Shown here one piece after another: positions 10,351-19,153 of a stretch of 64,000 bases of DNA. The position numbers and the translations under genes were made by a program. The notes below the pieces were generated by a model. The model made no database searches, had not been told where the DNA came from, and worked only from the letters and a program-made list of their open reading frames with translations. The stretch's first letter is position 1, and every line of letters begins with the position of its first letter. Source of the stretch: Rhodospirillaceae bacterium (lineage in GTDB: Bacteria > Pseudomonadota > Alphaproteobacteria > MPNO01 > UBA2964); NCBI GenBank assembly GCA_002709075.1, contig PAPV01000020.1:1-64000 (forward strand). Reading direction: 5' to 3'.

Positions 10351-12152
10351 CTATACGTTTATTACCTGAAACTACTGTAAATCGAATTGCTGCCGGCGAG
10401 GTTGTGGAGCGTCCTGCATCAGTTGCAAAAGAGTTGATAGAAAATGCTATAGATTCCGGAGCAAAGAAGATAAATGTAAAATTTAGGACTGGGGGTAAGT
10501 TGTCACTTATAGTAACAGACGACGGTTGTGGAATTTCGGCTGCTGATTTGGAACTTGCGGTAGAACGACATGCTACCTCAAAACTAGATAGCGATGATTT
10601 AATTAAAATATCAACACTAGGTTTTAGGGGTGAAGCATTACCCTCAATTGGTTCTGTATCTCGAATGACTATCAGAAGCAAGATTGACGTTGCTGATAGT
10701 GCATGGGCTTTGAAGGTTGAGGGCGGAAAAAAAATTGGATTGCGTCCAGATTCGTTGACCAAGGGTACTCGGGTAGAGGTAAACGATTTATTCTATGCTA
10801 CTCCCGCTCGGTTAAAGTTTCTAAAAACAGACCGCACTGAGTCAACGCATATAATAGATACCGTAAAACGTTTGGGAATGGCTCGACCTGATATTTGTTT
10901 TTCAGTGTCAGATGAGCGTGGAGTTAGATTGTTTCTTGATATACACAAAGGAAAATTATCTATTTCTCTCTTGAAGCGTCTGGCCGATGTGATGCAACAT
11001 GATTTTGCTAAAAACTCAGTACCGATAAAGGCCGAGCGGGGTTCTTTGAGTCTAACAGGGTATGCAGGACTGCCGACTTTACATCAGTCTTCTACCCGTT
11101 CACAGTTTCTTTTCGTGAATGGGCGCCCAGTCCGTGATCCGGTATTGAGTGGTGGAGTTAGGGCAGCCTATACGGATTTTTTATTTAGAGGCCGCCATCC
11201 ATTAGTGGCGCTATATTTGGAAATTTTGCCGCACGACCTTGACGTAAACGTTCACCCTATGAAATCCGAAGTTCGTTTTCGCAATGCAAGACAAGTTCGT
11301 GGATTAATTATTAGTGCATTGCGGCATGCTCTAACAGAAGCCGGACATCGGGCATCAACCACAGTCGCTCAGCAGGCGCTTGGATCTCTCAGATCCGGAA
11401 AAAATTCCTTTGGTATACCGTTGCAAGGCCATAAAACTGCATTTGCACCCAACCATCAAAGTGCTCCAGTCCATGGTTTTCCTTCCGACTTACCCGAGAC
11501 AGAAACTCCGTCTGCGCCACCGGTTGATAGGTTGCATGACAACTCTGAGTATGACGAAAAATTTTCGGAAAATTACCCACTTGGTGCTGCTCGAGCGCAG
11601 TTGCATGAAACTTACGTTATTGCTCAAACTTCAGATGGTATAGTTATTGTCGATCAACATGCTGCTCATGAGCGATTAGTTTATGAGAAGATGAAGGAGG
11701 CGATTGCAAATGGAGGGGTGACAAGGCAACTTTTATTATTGCCAGAGGTGGTGGAAATGGATGAGACTGACTGTGAAAGATTGCTTTACAGGAAAAATCA
11801 GTTGAATGAGCTTGGTTTGACAATTGAGGCTTTTGGTGTCGGTGCATTGGTAGTACGAGAAACTCCAGCCATTCTTGGACAAATTGATTTAAAACGTCTC
11901 CTTCACGATTTGTCAGAAGAACTGGCTGAATTTGGTGAAAGCTTGCTTTTAGAAGATCGATTACACCAGGTGTGTGCAACACTTGCCTGTCATGGTAGCG
12001 TGAGATCTGGAAGACGGCTCAGTCAAACTGAGATGAATGCCTTGTTGCGTAGCATGGAATCTACACCCGCTTCTGGCCAGTGCAACCACGGTCGCCCGAC
12101 CTATATTGAATTACGATTGGCCGATATTGAAAAATTATTCGGACGGCGTTGA
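10347..12152 (+). CDS. mutL: DNA mismatch repair protein MutL
   Basis: 601-residue GHKL ATPase coordinating mismatch repair. ATP-binding motifs are ELIENAIDSGA (29-39), DDGCGI (58-63) and LGFRGEAL (91-98), followed by GTRVEVNDLFYATPARLKF. The C-terminal dimerisation domain has the metal-dependent endonuclease motif DQHAAHERLVYE starting at residue 436, and CNHGRP at 579-584. That pattern fits MutL of organisms without MutH, which nick the DNA themselves. It is coupled to pgi by ATGA and abuts rsmD tail to tail with no gap. Confidence 0.97.
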   Translation: MTIRLLPETTVNRIAAGEVVERPASVAKELIENAIDSGAKKINVKFRTGGKLSLIVTDDGCGISAADLELAVERHATSKLDSDDLIKISTLGFRGEALPSIGSVSRMTIRSKIDVADSAWALKVEGGKKIGLRPDSLTKGTRVEVNDLFYATPARLKFLKTDRTESTHIIDTVKRLGMARPDICFSVSDERGVRLFLDIHKGKLSISLLKRLADVMQHDFAKNSVPIKAERGSLSLTGYAGLPTLHQSSTRSQFLFVNGRPVRDPVLSGGVRAAYTDFLFRGRHPLVALYLEILPHDLDVNVHPMKSEVRFRNARQVRGLIISALRHALTEAGHRASTTVAQQALGSLRSGKNSFGIPLQGHKTAFAPNHQSAPVHGFPSDLPETETPSAPPVDRLHDNSEYDEKFSENYPLGAARAQLHETYVIAQTSDGIVIVDQHAAHERLVYEKMKEAIANGGVTRQLLLLPEVVEMDETDCERLLYRKNQLNELGLTIEAFGVGALVVRETPAILGQIDLKRLLHDLSEELAEFGESLLLEDRLHQVCATLACHGSVRSGRRLSQTEMNALLRSMESTPASGQCNHGRPTYIELRLADIEKLFGRR

Positions 12153-12716
12153 CTAACAGATAATCAAAAAAGTAATAAGGGTTTTTCCAAATTTACGTTG
12201 CTCAATTATCTCTGTGTAGGGTGGCCATTTTGGTTTTTCTTCAGACCCAGTTTCGACAGTGCAAATTGTTCCTGTTGTTATCCATCCTTTGCTTTTAAAT
12301 GCAGATAGTGCTGGAGCAACAAGGTCTTGATAATATGGTGGGTCAAGAAAAATTAATGAGTAGGTCTTCTTTGCTTTGTCTGGATAAAGACAATTTCCAG
12401 ACAAGAATTCCATTTTGTTAAGAAAATTTAGTGCCTCAGCATTGCGCCGACAAAATTCTAGTGCCCTTGAATTAATGTCAATACAGGTGGCAAATTCAGC
12501 TCCGCGTGATAACCCTTCCAGCGCCATTGCACCTGTTCCGCAAAATCCATCAAGAACTATTGCTCCTTCCACTCGATCTTTTCGGCCAATTCGATTGTTT
12601 CCGTGGCAAAGGGTATTAAATATTGACTCGCGCACCCGATCTGGTGTTGGCCTAATTGAAATGCCAGGTGGTGAGTGAATTCGTCTACCCCGATGGCTCC
12701 CGGCTACAATTCTCAT
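12153..12716 (-). CDS. rsmD: 16S rRNA guanine-N2 methyltransferase (G966)
   Basis: S-adenosylmethionine-dependent methyltransferase modifying 16S rRNA G966. I chose the ATG at 12716 (MRIVAGSHRGRR...), giving 187 residues and matching the family N-terminus; an upstream ATG at 12758 lies within rluB. Visible motifs are RPTPDRVRESIFN, the SAM-binding LDGFCGTGAMALEGLSRGA, and catalytic LDPPYY. It lies directly downstream of rluB, a common alphaproteobacterial arrangement. Confidence 0.94.
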   Translation of the reverse strand: MRIVAGSHRGRRIHSPPGISIRPTPDRVRESIFNTLCHGNNRIGRKDRVEGAIVLDGFCGTGAMALEGLSRGAEFATCIDINSRALEFCRRNAEALNFLNKMEFLSGNCLYPDKAKKTYSLIFLDPPYYQDLVAPALSAFKSKGWITTGTICTVETGSEEKPKWPPYTEIIEQRKFGKTLITFLIIC

Positions 12717-12726
12717 TGAAGTGACT

Positions 12727-13479
12727 TTATCGCCTTCGATCAGATGATCGTTTATCAAAATTGATCTGCTCAGCTATAACTTTAGCCGATATTTCACGAA
12801 CCTCACCTGATTGCATTTTGCCTAGGTGGAATGGACCAAATGACACTCTTATTAGGCGGTTTACCTGCAGACCAAGATATTTAAGCACCCTACGAACCTC
12901 GCGATTCTTACCCTCGCGTAAAGTTACTAAGAGCCAAGAATTACTGTTTTGTTTTTTTTCAAGTTTTACAGACATAGGACCGTAGTGGACTCCGCTAATG
13001 GTAATACCTTCTTCTAGACCCTCTAATTTAGACATCACTATTTCACCGTGAACCCGCACCCTATATCGCCTGGTCCATCCGGTTTCTGGAAGCTCAAGCT
13101 TTCTTGCTAGCTCTCCATTATTTGTGAGTAAAATTAATCCCTCAGAATTAAAGTCCAGCCGTCCTACAAGCATCACACGTGGTAATTCTTCGGGTAATTT
13201 TTCAAAAATTGTCGGACGTCCCTTTGGATCACTATTGGTACTCAATATACCCCGTGCTTTGTGGTGACGCCAAAGCCTTTCTCTCTCAGGTTCAGCAATC
13301 TCTCTCCCATCAACTGCAATTATACTTTTCTCATTTACTAAAGTCGCAGGGGTGTCGATAACAACACCGTCAACACATATACGTCTATCAAGAATCATTT
13401 TTTCAGCCAAACGACGCGAGCATACCCCCGCCCGGGAAAGTTTTTTTGCAATGCGTTCTGAAATAAATCTCTTCCTCAT
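12727..13479 (-). CDS. rluB: 23S rRNA pseudouridine synthase, RluB/RsuA family
   Basis: 250-residue enzyme with an N-terminal S4 RNA-binding domain (SERIAKKLSRAGVCSRRLAE, then DGVVIDTPATLVN) and an RsuA-type catalytic domain. VGRLDFNSEGLILLTN at 105-120 contains the catalytic Asp109. LREGKNREVRRVL nearer the C-terminus is a further family block. The ATG overlaps the stop of the C26 gene (ATGA), and rsmD follows, so the three may form one transcript. RluB, RluE and RsuA are hard to separate by eye; RluB is the likeliest from context. Confidence 0.9.
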   Translation of the reverse strand: MRKRFISERIAKKLSRAGVCSRRLAEKMILDRRICVDGVVIDTPATLVNEKSIIAVDGREIAEPERERLWRHHKARGILSTNSDPKGRPTIFEKLPEELPRVMLVGRLDFNSEGLILLTNNGELARKLELPETGWTRRYRVRVHGEIVMSKLEGLEEGITISGVHYGPMSVKLEKKQNSNSWLLVTLREGKNREVRRVLKYLGLQVNRLIRVSFGPFHLGKMQSGEVREISAKVIAEQINFDKRSSDRRR

Positions 13480-14186
13480 GCTGAGGCGTTAACTAATGCA
13501 TCAAAGAGTGCTCTATCACCTTCATTTATCCCGTATTCTGGATGCCATTGCACTCCAAGACAGAAGCGTTTTTCAGGATGTTCAATTCCTTCAATCACTC
13601 CATCGACTGCTTTTGAATTTACTACTATTGGATCAGCGATATTTGCAACTGCTTGATGGTGACTAGAATTGACGGAAAAATAAGTTTGTCCGATAATTTC
13701 ATGTAAAATGGTACCTGATATTATTTCAATTTCATGCGAAGGCATTGATCTGGGTGATTTCTGCTCGTGTTCAAGAGGATTCTCAATTTCATCTGGAATG
13801 TGTTGAATAAGTGTACCTCCCAAGACAACGTTAAGGAGTTGCACTCCTCCGCAAATACCAAGTATTGGCATGTCTCTTTTCAATGCCCTTAAAACAATTC
13901 CAATCTCGAATTTTGTTCGTTGTTCTTTCAATTTTACTGTTTTATGCCTAGTGCTTGACTGAAAGAATTCCGGATTTATATCGAAGTGTCCGCCAGTTAT
14001 AATAAGTCCGTCTATAAGATCCAGATATTCGTCCGCAAGTTGCGGTTCGTAGGGTAAAGTGATTGGAATTCCTCCAGCCTGAGCCACAGAGTCGCAGTAA
14101 TTTTCACGAATGGCATACCATGGGCTTGCCGCGTATTTATCCGATGTTTCATGATCAAGAGTGAGCCCAATTGTAGGTTTTGACAT
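13476..14186 (-). CDS. class I glutamine amidotransferase-like hydrolase, peptidase C26 family
   Basis: 236-residue protein of the PuuD / gamma-glutamyl-GABA hydrolase group. The catalytic triad is visible: Cys112 in GICGGVQ, and His215 with Glu217 in GVQWHPEY; SSHHQAV (174-180) is a further family hallmark. It probably hydrolyses a gamma-glutamyl amide in the cytoplasm. It is the first gene of a run with rluB and rsmD and overlaps rluB by 4 bases. No other polyamine-catabolism gene is nearby, so the PuuD role is only a family guess. Confidence 0.88.
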   Translation of the reverse strand: MSKPTIGLTLDHETSDKYAASPWYAIRENYCDSVAQAGGIPITLPYEPQLADEYLDLIDGLIITGGHFDINPEFFQSSTRHKTVKLKEQRTKFEIGIVLRALKRDMPILGICGGVQLLNVVLGGTLIQHIPDEIENPLEHEQKSPRSMPSHEIEIISGTILHEIIGQTYFSVNSSHHQAVANIADPIVVNSKAVDGVIEGIEHPEKRFCLGVQWHPEYGINEGDRALFDALVNASA

Positions 14187-14600
14187 TTTGCAGAATAAAA
14201 CCAGCTAGGATTAAAAATATGTACTTAAACAAATAGACTTGTTGTTGCTCCTGAGTCTATTTTTTTCTGTTTTAAACTTACTTGTTTGGTGACAAAATAG
14301 AAAACTTAGTTGTTCATTTCCTCATAATAAATTTTGCCTCAGAAGTTTCTATGTGTCTATTCAATTTTTAAATTTCAACAATTTACTTTAATCACGTAAC
14401 CTCAAATTAGAGCAATGGCTGGATTTATATCAGTTCTCCCATTTACAAATAAAATGAAGTCGGTTTTTGTTTAGATTAGGTCTGTACTCAACTTGTTAAA
14501 CTGAAGAATTTTAGACAACATATATTACAAATGTTTTTATTCTGATCATTATTGGGTGCTATCACTATCTTTGCTTTACAAATTTGGTTTGGAGGAATTT
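14187..14600. other. 414-bp divergent intergenic region
   Basis: Spacer between the minus-strand C26 gene and the plus-strand racemase-fold gene. It is AT-rich with no coding frame I trust. It holds an inverted repeat at 14231-14262 followed by a short T tract, and the GGAGGA ribosome-binding site at 14591-14596. No tRNA or riboswitch was recognised. Promoters for both flanking genes are expected here. Confidence 0.5.
14231..14266 (+). repeat. inverted repeat with T tract (terminator-like)
   Basis: AAATAGACT (14231-14239) pairs perfectly with AGTCTATTT (14254-14262) across a 14-base loop, and Ts continue to 14266. It looks like an intrinsic terminator reading on the plus strand, but no plus-strand gene ends nearby and the stem is AT-rich. 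It lies 45 bases upstream of the C26 gene start and could instead act in that gene's leader. Confidence 0.35.
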
Positions 14601-15326
14601 ATGGCTTTTTCAAGTTGGCGGGGTCTTGTTGGAATTATCAAACCGACCATGAGACCAGGCGGTTTGGAAGATATGATTCGTATTATGCCCGAAGGGATCG
14701 GTATAATTCCACTTTTCAACGATATACGTCGAGGAGATCAATCAGAATTCAAAGATATCATGTCGCAATATGAAGATAAAATAGAAGTCTTAGCCGAACA
14801 AGATTGCGACATTATTCACCCGGAAGGAGCGCCGCCATTTATGATGTTGGGTGTAGATGGTGAGGCTAAACAAATTCAAGTTTGGGAAGAAAGATATAAA
14901 AAGCCAATCTTTACTTCTAGTACAAATCATGTCGCCGCTTTGAAGGCATTAAATGCTAAAAAGATAGTTGGTGTAAGCTACTTTAGAGGCGAGATTAATA
15001 ATATATTTGCAGAGTATTTCCGAAATTCAGGATTTGACATTTTAGCTTTCGAGGGTATGGATGTCGATTTTGATGCTGTGCAAAATCTAGCCCCTCACCA
15101 AGTGTATGCGTTTATAAAAAACCTAGTGCTCAAAAATGGAAAAGTTGATGCCATATATATGCTTGGTACTGGTTGGAAGGCCCTCGGCATAATCGAGCTC
15201 TTAGAGCAAGATTTAGAGTTGCCAGTGGTGCACCCAGTAGTTGCTAGGGTTTGGGAAATTCAAAAGCGGTTGAAAATAAAGGAACTAAAGAAAGGCTATG
15301 GCAAGCTCCTAGCTGAATTGCCATAA
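14601..15326 (+). CDS. Asp/Glu racemase-fold protein (maleate isomerase/arylmalonate decarboxylase-like) lacking catalytic cysteines
   Basis: 241-residue protein; the ATG at 14601 has an ideal GGAGGA 4 bases upstream. Fold clues are the RPGGLEDM and GIGIIPLF blocks near the N-terminus, CDIIHPEGAPPFMMLG at 69-84, a middle block TSSTNHVAALKALNAKKIVGV, and a C-terminal AIYMLGTGWKALG (185-196). In racemases and maleate isomerase a cysteine stands in each of the two glycine-rich loops; here they read PEGAPP and LGTGW. Cys69 is the only cysteine and is not at either place. It could be a decarboxylase, a non-cysteine isomerase or a binding protein. Neighbouring UbiD genes hint at organic-acid metabolism. 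Confidence 0.65.
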   Translation: MAFSSWRGLVGIIKPTMRPGGLEDMIRIMPEGIGIIPLFNDIRRGDQSEFKDIMSQYEDKIEVLAEQDCDIIHPEGAPPFMMLGVDGEAKQIQVWEERYKKPIFTSSTNHVAALKALNAKKIVGVSYFRGEINNIFAEYFRNSGFDILAFEGMDVDFDAVQNLAPHQVYAFIKNLVLKNGKVDAIYMLGTGWKALGIIELLEQDLELPVVHPVVARVWEIQKRLKIKELKKGYGKLLAELP

Positions 15327-15356
15327 AAAATTAAATAATATTGTTCGATAAATTTT

Positions 15357-15818
15357 ATGAACACAAAACATTTATCTTATATGGAATTAGCTTTGAAATT
15401 AGCGTCTGAGGCCGCCGCCCGTAACGAGGTGCCCGTTGGTGCGATAGTGGTAGATCCCTTAAAAAAAAGAATCCTCTCGTTATCGAGCAATCGTACTGAA
15501 GAATTGAATGATGCAACAGCGCATGCTGAATTATTAGCACTGCAAGAAGCGGCAATTAAACATGGAGGGCATAGGCTCAATGGCTGTGACCTCTATGTTA
15601 CACTGGAGCCTTGCCCAATGTGCGCTGCTGCAATATCGCTCGCTCGAATACGAAGGCTTTACTTTGGGGCACCCGATTTAAAGAGTGGCGGGGTTGATCA
15701 TGGTGCTAAAATTTTTAATCAAAACACATGTCATCACCGTCCAGAAATTTATAGAGGTATAAATGAAATACGCTCGCAGAAATTGCTCCAGCAGTTTTTT
15801 GCATCACGGCGTAGCTAG
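15357..15818 (+). CDS. tadA: tRNA-specific adenosine deaminase
   Basis: Deaminates A34 of tRNA-Arg(ACG) to inosine. The 153-residue protein has the cytidine/deoxycytidylate deaminase zinc site: His56 and catalytic Glu58 in HAELLAL, with Cys86 and Cys89 in PCPMC. The ATG at 15357 fits the family N-terminus, although the ribosome-binding site is weak. In many Alphaproteobacteria tadA is next to rluB-rsmD; here a C26 gene and the racemase-fold gene separate them. Confidence 0.95.
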   Translation: MNTKHLSYMELALKLASEAAARNEVPVGAIVVDPLKKRILSLSSNRTEELNDATAHAELLALQEAAIKHGGHRLNGCDLYVTLEPCPMCAAAISLARIRRLYFGAPDLKSGGVDHGAKIFNQNTCHHRPEIYRGINEIRSQKLLQQFFASRRS

Positions 15819-15855
15819 CCGCATAACAGTCTCAAAAATCTGCCTTTGTTTTGAA

Positions 15856-17409
15856 TTAATCGTCAAAACCATATTCTTTCCATTTGGCGTTTACTATATC
15901 CATGTCCTCTTTGTGAGGGGCAACAGTAGGAGGATAGCGTTCCCCGTTATATTGATCTTCAGGTTCGAAATCTAAGTTTACGGTTGCATCGATAAGTACG
16001 CGACACCACTTTCCAGTGCCATAAAGCATTGGGTCTCGTTGCTTTAATCGCGTCGATGGATCAAGCAAAGAACCAAAATTGGCTGGAAAAAATACGATAT
16101 CATCCTCTGCCGCATTTACTCGATATGCAAAGGCCCAATCTACAGCTGCATAATCCCTAATGTCTATATCTTGATCCAGAACCCAAACATTTTTGTATCT
16201 TAAATGGGCGGAGTTTGATCCCCATAAAGCTGCTGCAGCCTGTTTTGCTTGACCACGATAAGTTTGGTTTAGTTGAATGAAAACAGTGGTTCCATTATTA
16301 GCGGGTGAGCAATGTACGTCAGTAACTCCGGGCACTCCCGCACGTTCCAAAACATTCCAAGCGACGCCGGCCCGCTGAATTGAACTCATAACACTATTCT
16401 CATTCAGCATTTTCGGTAATGTGCCTTCCAGAGTGCCTCTAAAAACTGGATTATTACGATGGGTAATGCAGGTCACTTTTGTTACGTGCTTTGGCCCCGC
16501 GTCACCGCCGAAGTATCCCGGATATTCTCCAAAGGGACCTTCCATCTCAAATGTTTCCGGATCTGGATCTATGTAGCCTTCTACAACCAGTTCTGCACTT
16601 GCCGGTATCAAAATATCTGAAGTTTCACATTTTACCAGATCAACGGGTTCACCACGAATTGCTCCCATCACATCATATTCGGAAACGCCAGTCGGAACTG
16701 GGGCTGAAGCACAATATGGCAAAGTTGGTTCCCAACCATAAACGTGAGCGACCGGCATTTTTTGGCCACGCTCTGCCCATTTCTCAAAATGTACACCCCA
16801 GTTTTGGGCACGCCATAACAAAACTGGTAAGGTATCTTTTTTTCCGATCATACCTCGATAAATACCTAAGTTATGCACCCCTGTATCTGGATCCATCGTA
16901 ACTGTAGCCTGGAAAGTATTAATATACCGTCCGCCGTCTTCTCGATGCCATTTGGGGACAGGAAAGTCGAAAAGATTAATTTCATCCCCCGTTATAATAT
17001 TTTCTTTTATGGGACCAGTTTTTACTGTTTTTGGCTCAATTCTCTTAGAAAGATAGTAACGCGTTGCTAGAACCAAATCTCGAGCAGGCGCATCTTTTGG
17101 TAATCCAAGTGTCATCGCTAAACGGGAGTAATTTGACATACCACCGGTGAAAAGTTGTGAACAACGAGCCTCACTAGTGTTGTAACCAGAAATGTTTTTA
17201 AATAAAATTGCGGGTCCTTCCCCTGTTCCGAACGCTTTTCTGGCTATTGTACCTAGTTCGCAATTCCAATCCACTTCAACGTCAATTTCCTGCAAACGAT
17301 CCTCATCTTTAATTGCTTCGATCCAACCACGTAAATCACCAAAGATACGTGGTTGCAACCTATTCGAAACACCACCAAACGCGTCAATTTCTCTGTCAGC
17401 CATCGTCAT
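15856..17409 (-). CDS. UbiD family (de)carboxylase, island copy 1
   Basis: 517-residue prenylated-FMN-dependent decarboxylase family member. The N-terminus has DLRGWIEAIKDEDRL, then the cofactor-binding TGVHNLGIYRG, and EGPFGEYPGYFG with the acidic residues of the active site. The canonical UbiD block HRGGA is replaced by WRAQNWGVHF, so it is probably not the ubiquinone enzyme. ATGs at 17409 and 17403 are both possible starts. It lies 32 bases after a close paralogue on the same strand. The substrate is unknown: aromatic or alpha,beta-unsaturated acids are typical for the family. Confidence 0.88.
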   Translation of the reverse strand: MTMADREIDAFGGVSNRLQPRIFGDLRGWIEAIKDEDRLQEIDVEVDWNCELGTIARKAFGTGEGPAILFKNISGYNTSEARCSQLFTGGMSNYSRLAMTLGLPKDAPARDLVLATRYYLSKRIEPKTVKTGPIKENIITGDEINLFDFPVPKWHREDGGRYINTFQATVTMDPDTGVHNLGIYRGMIGKKDTLPVLLWRAQNWGVHFEKWAERGQKMPVAHVYGWEPTLPYCASAPVPTGVSEYDVMGAIRGEPVDLVKCETSDILIPASAELVVEGYIDPDPETFEMEGPFGEYPGYFGGDAGPKHVTKVTCITHRNNPVFRGTLEGTLPKMLNENSVMSSIQRAGVAWNVLERAGVPGVTDVHCSPANNGTTVFIQLNQTYRGQAKQAAAALWGSNSAHLRYKNVWVLDQDIDIRDYAAVDWAFAYRVNAAEDDIVFFPANFGSLLDPSTRLKQRDPMLYGTGKWCRVLIDATVNLDFEPEDQYNGERYPPTVAPHKEDMDIVNAKWKEYGFDD

Positions 17410-17441
17410 TTTCCACTATTGTTGTTTGATTTAATTTGAAT

Positions 17442-19004
17442 CTAAATTTTACCTGTACCCCATTTGCCAAGACCAAGTTCAGTCCACCGGGCACGTACTT
17501 TATCTTGATCATCGGCAGATGGATGAACCGTTGGTGGCCATCTTCGACCTTTATCATCCGGTTCGTAATCGAGATTGATTGTGCAGTCCAAAAGTACACG
17601 ATTCCATTTTCCTGTGCCAAAGAGGTGCACATTGGAATCTCTCGCTCGTGTGCTTGGATCTAGACCTGCACCCCAGGTGGAGGGGAAGACAAGAAGGTCA
17701 TCTTCTCCAGCATTGAACCGCCAAGCGAGGGCCCAATCAATGGCACCGTAATCGTGAACGTCGATATCTTCATCCACGACGAAAACATGTTTATAACGCA
17801 CATGAGATGCAGAGTTGCCCCATAAAGCTGCTGCCACTTGTTTTGCTTGTCCTCTGTAGGTTTGTTTGATTTGAACTGCCACATTGATGCAGGCTTGTAT
17901 TGGCATTCCAAATACGTCGGTGACGCCTGGTACGCCGGCTGTTTCAAGTGCGTTCCAAGCTGTTGCTGATCGTTGAATAGAACTCATTATATGATTTTCG
18001 CCGTACGATCCTGGCACTGCACCTTCTAGCGCGCCTCGCAGAATGGGCTTATCCCTATGGGTAATTGCAGTCACGCGTGCAACATGTTTAGGGGTCTGCT
18101 CAGTTGCATAATAGCCAGTAAATTCTGCGTATGGCCCTTCAGGTCTAAAGCTTTGTGGATCAGTAGACACCCATCCTTCAATAATAATTTCTGCGCTAGC
18201 GGGAACTTGTAATGGAACTGTTTCGCAATCTACAAGCTCAACTGGCTTACCTCGAATGGCACCCATGACCTCGTACTCAGATACATCCCTTGGAACAGGT
18301 GACCCTGCGGTAAAACCGAGGCACGGTTCCCAACCAATAACAAAGGCGACTGGCATCTCGTCACTACGACCAATGTGTTTTGCATAGTGATTTCCCCAAC
18401 CTTGAGCCCGCCACAGCAGCAACCCGATATTCGCTTGATCTAATGCCATTCCCCTGTAAATACCTACGTTGTGAATTCCCGTTTCAGGATCTTTAGTCAC
18501 ACAACCAGAATAAGTGTTCACATAACGGCCACCATCTTTACGATTCCACTTTGGTATAGGAAATTTAAACAGGTCTATATCTTTTCCCTTCAAAATATTG
18601 TCTTTCACCGGACCGGTCCGTACTACCTTTGGGGGAACTCGTTCTTGAAAGATATACCTACAGATTTTTACCATCTCGCTAACGGATGTATCCCTGGGTA
18701 AGCCGAACATCATTGCTAAGCGAGAGTAGCTTCCTTGACCATTTGTGAATACCTGGCTGCTTACAGCGTCATCTGAGTTGTAATCTTTTATATTATTAAA
18801 CAAAAATGCCGGACCTGCGCCAGTTCCTTGAGCTAATCTAATAATGGTTCCAAGCTCGGTGTCCCAATCAACCTCGCTATCAAATTCCGCAAGCTCACCG
18901 GCAGCATTAAGTGCCTCAATCCATCCCCGTAAATCACCGTAAGCTACAGGCTTTCGTTTAATTTTATTTTTTTCTTTTTCGACCAATATATTTTCCCGAA
19001 TCAT
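17442..19004 (-). CDS. UbiD family (de)carboxylase, island copy 2
   Basis: 520-residue paralogue of the downstream gene, alignable along its length. It shares DLRGWIEALNAAGEL, TGIHNVGIYRG and WRAQGWGNHY, while the active-site block reads EGPYAEFTGYYA instead of EGPFGEYPGYFG. The two may form a hetero-oligomer or act on related substrates. It is the first gene of the minus-strand pair and faces the PhyH gene across a 149-bp divergent region. No UbiX prenyltransferase, needed to make the cofactor, is present in the window. Confidence 0.88.
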   Translation of the reverse strand: MIRENILVEKEKNKIKRKPVAYGDLRGWIEALNAAGELAEFDSEVDWDTELGTIIRLAQGTGAGPAFLFNNIKDYNSDDAVSSQVFTNGQGSYSRLAMMFGLPRDTSVSEMVKICRYIFQERVPPKVVRTGPVKDNILKGKDIDLFKFPIPKWNRKDGGRYVNTYSGCVTKDPETGIHNVGIYRGMALDQANIGLLLWRAQGWGNHYAKHIGRSDEMPVAFVIGWEPCLGFTAGSPVPRDVSEYEVMGAIRGKPVELVDCETVPLQVPASAEIIIEGWVSTDPQSFRPEGPYAEFTGYYATEQTPKHVARVTAITHRDKPILRGALEGAVPGSYGENHIMSSIQRSATAWNALETAGVPGVTDVFGMPIQACINVAVQIKQTYRGQAKQVAAALWGNSASHVRYKHVFVVDEDIDVHDYGAIDWALAWRFNAGEDDLLVFPSTWGAGLDPSTRARDSNVHLFGTGKWNRVLLDCTINLDYEPDDKGRRWPPTVHPSADDQDKVRARWTELGLGKWGTGKI

Positions 19005-19153
19005 TAGTAACTGTTTGTAGAAATAACAGTGATGTTTATTCTATAGCTAATAACATGTCCACCCAACCAACTTTTTGAAAGACAGCACCTTGCTATTTTT
19101 ACGATTGGGGCGCTAAAGTGTGTTCTCATGATTAATAAGAAAAGGGTATAAAA

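Noticed and set aside
10313-10762. 149-codon minus-strand ORF opposite pgi-mutL
   Set aside because: It is antisense to the strongly conserved MutL ATPase motifs and shows no recognisable domain; a shadow frame.
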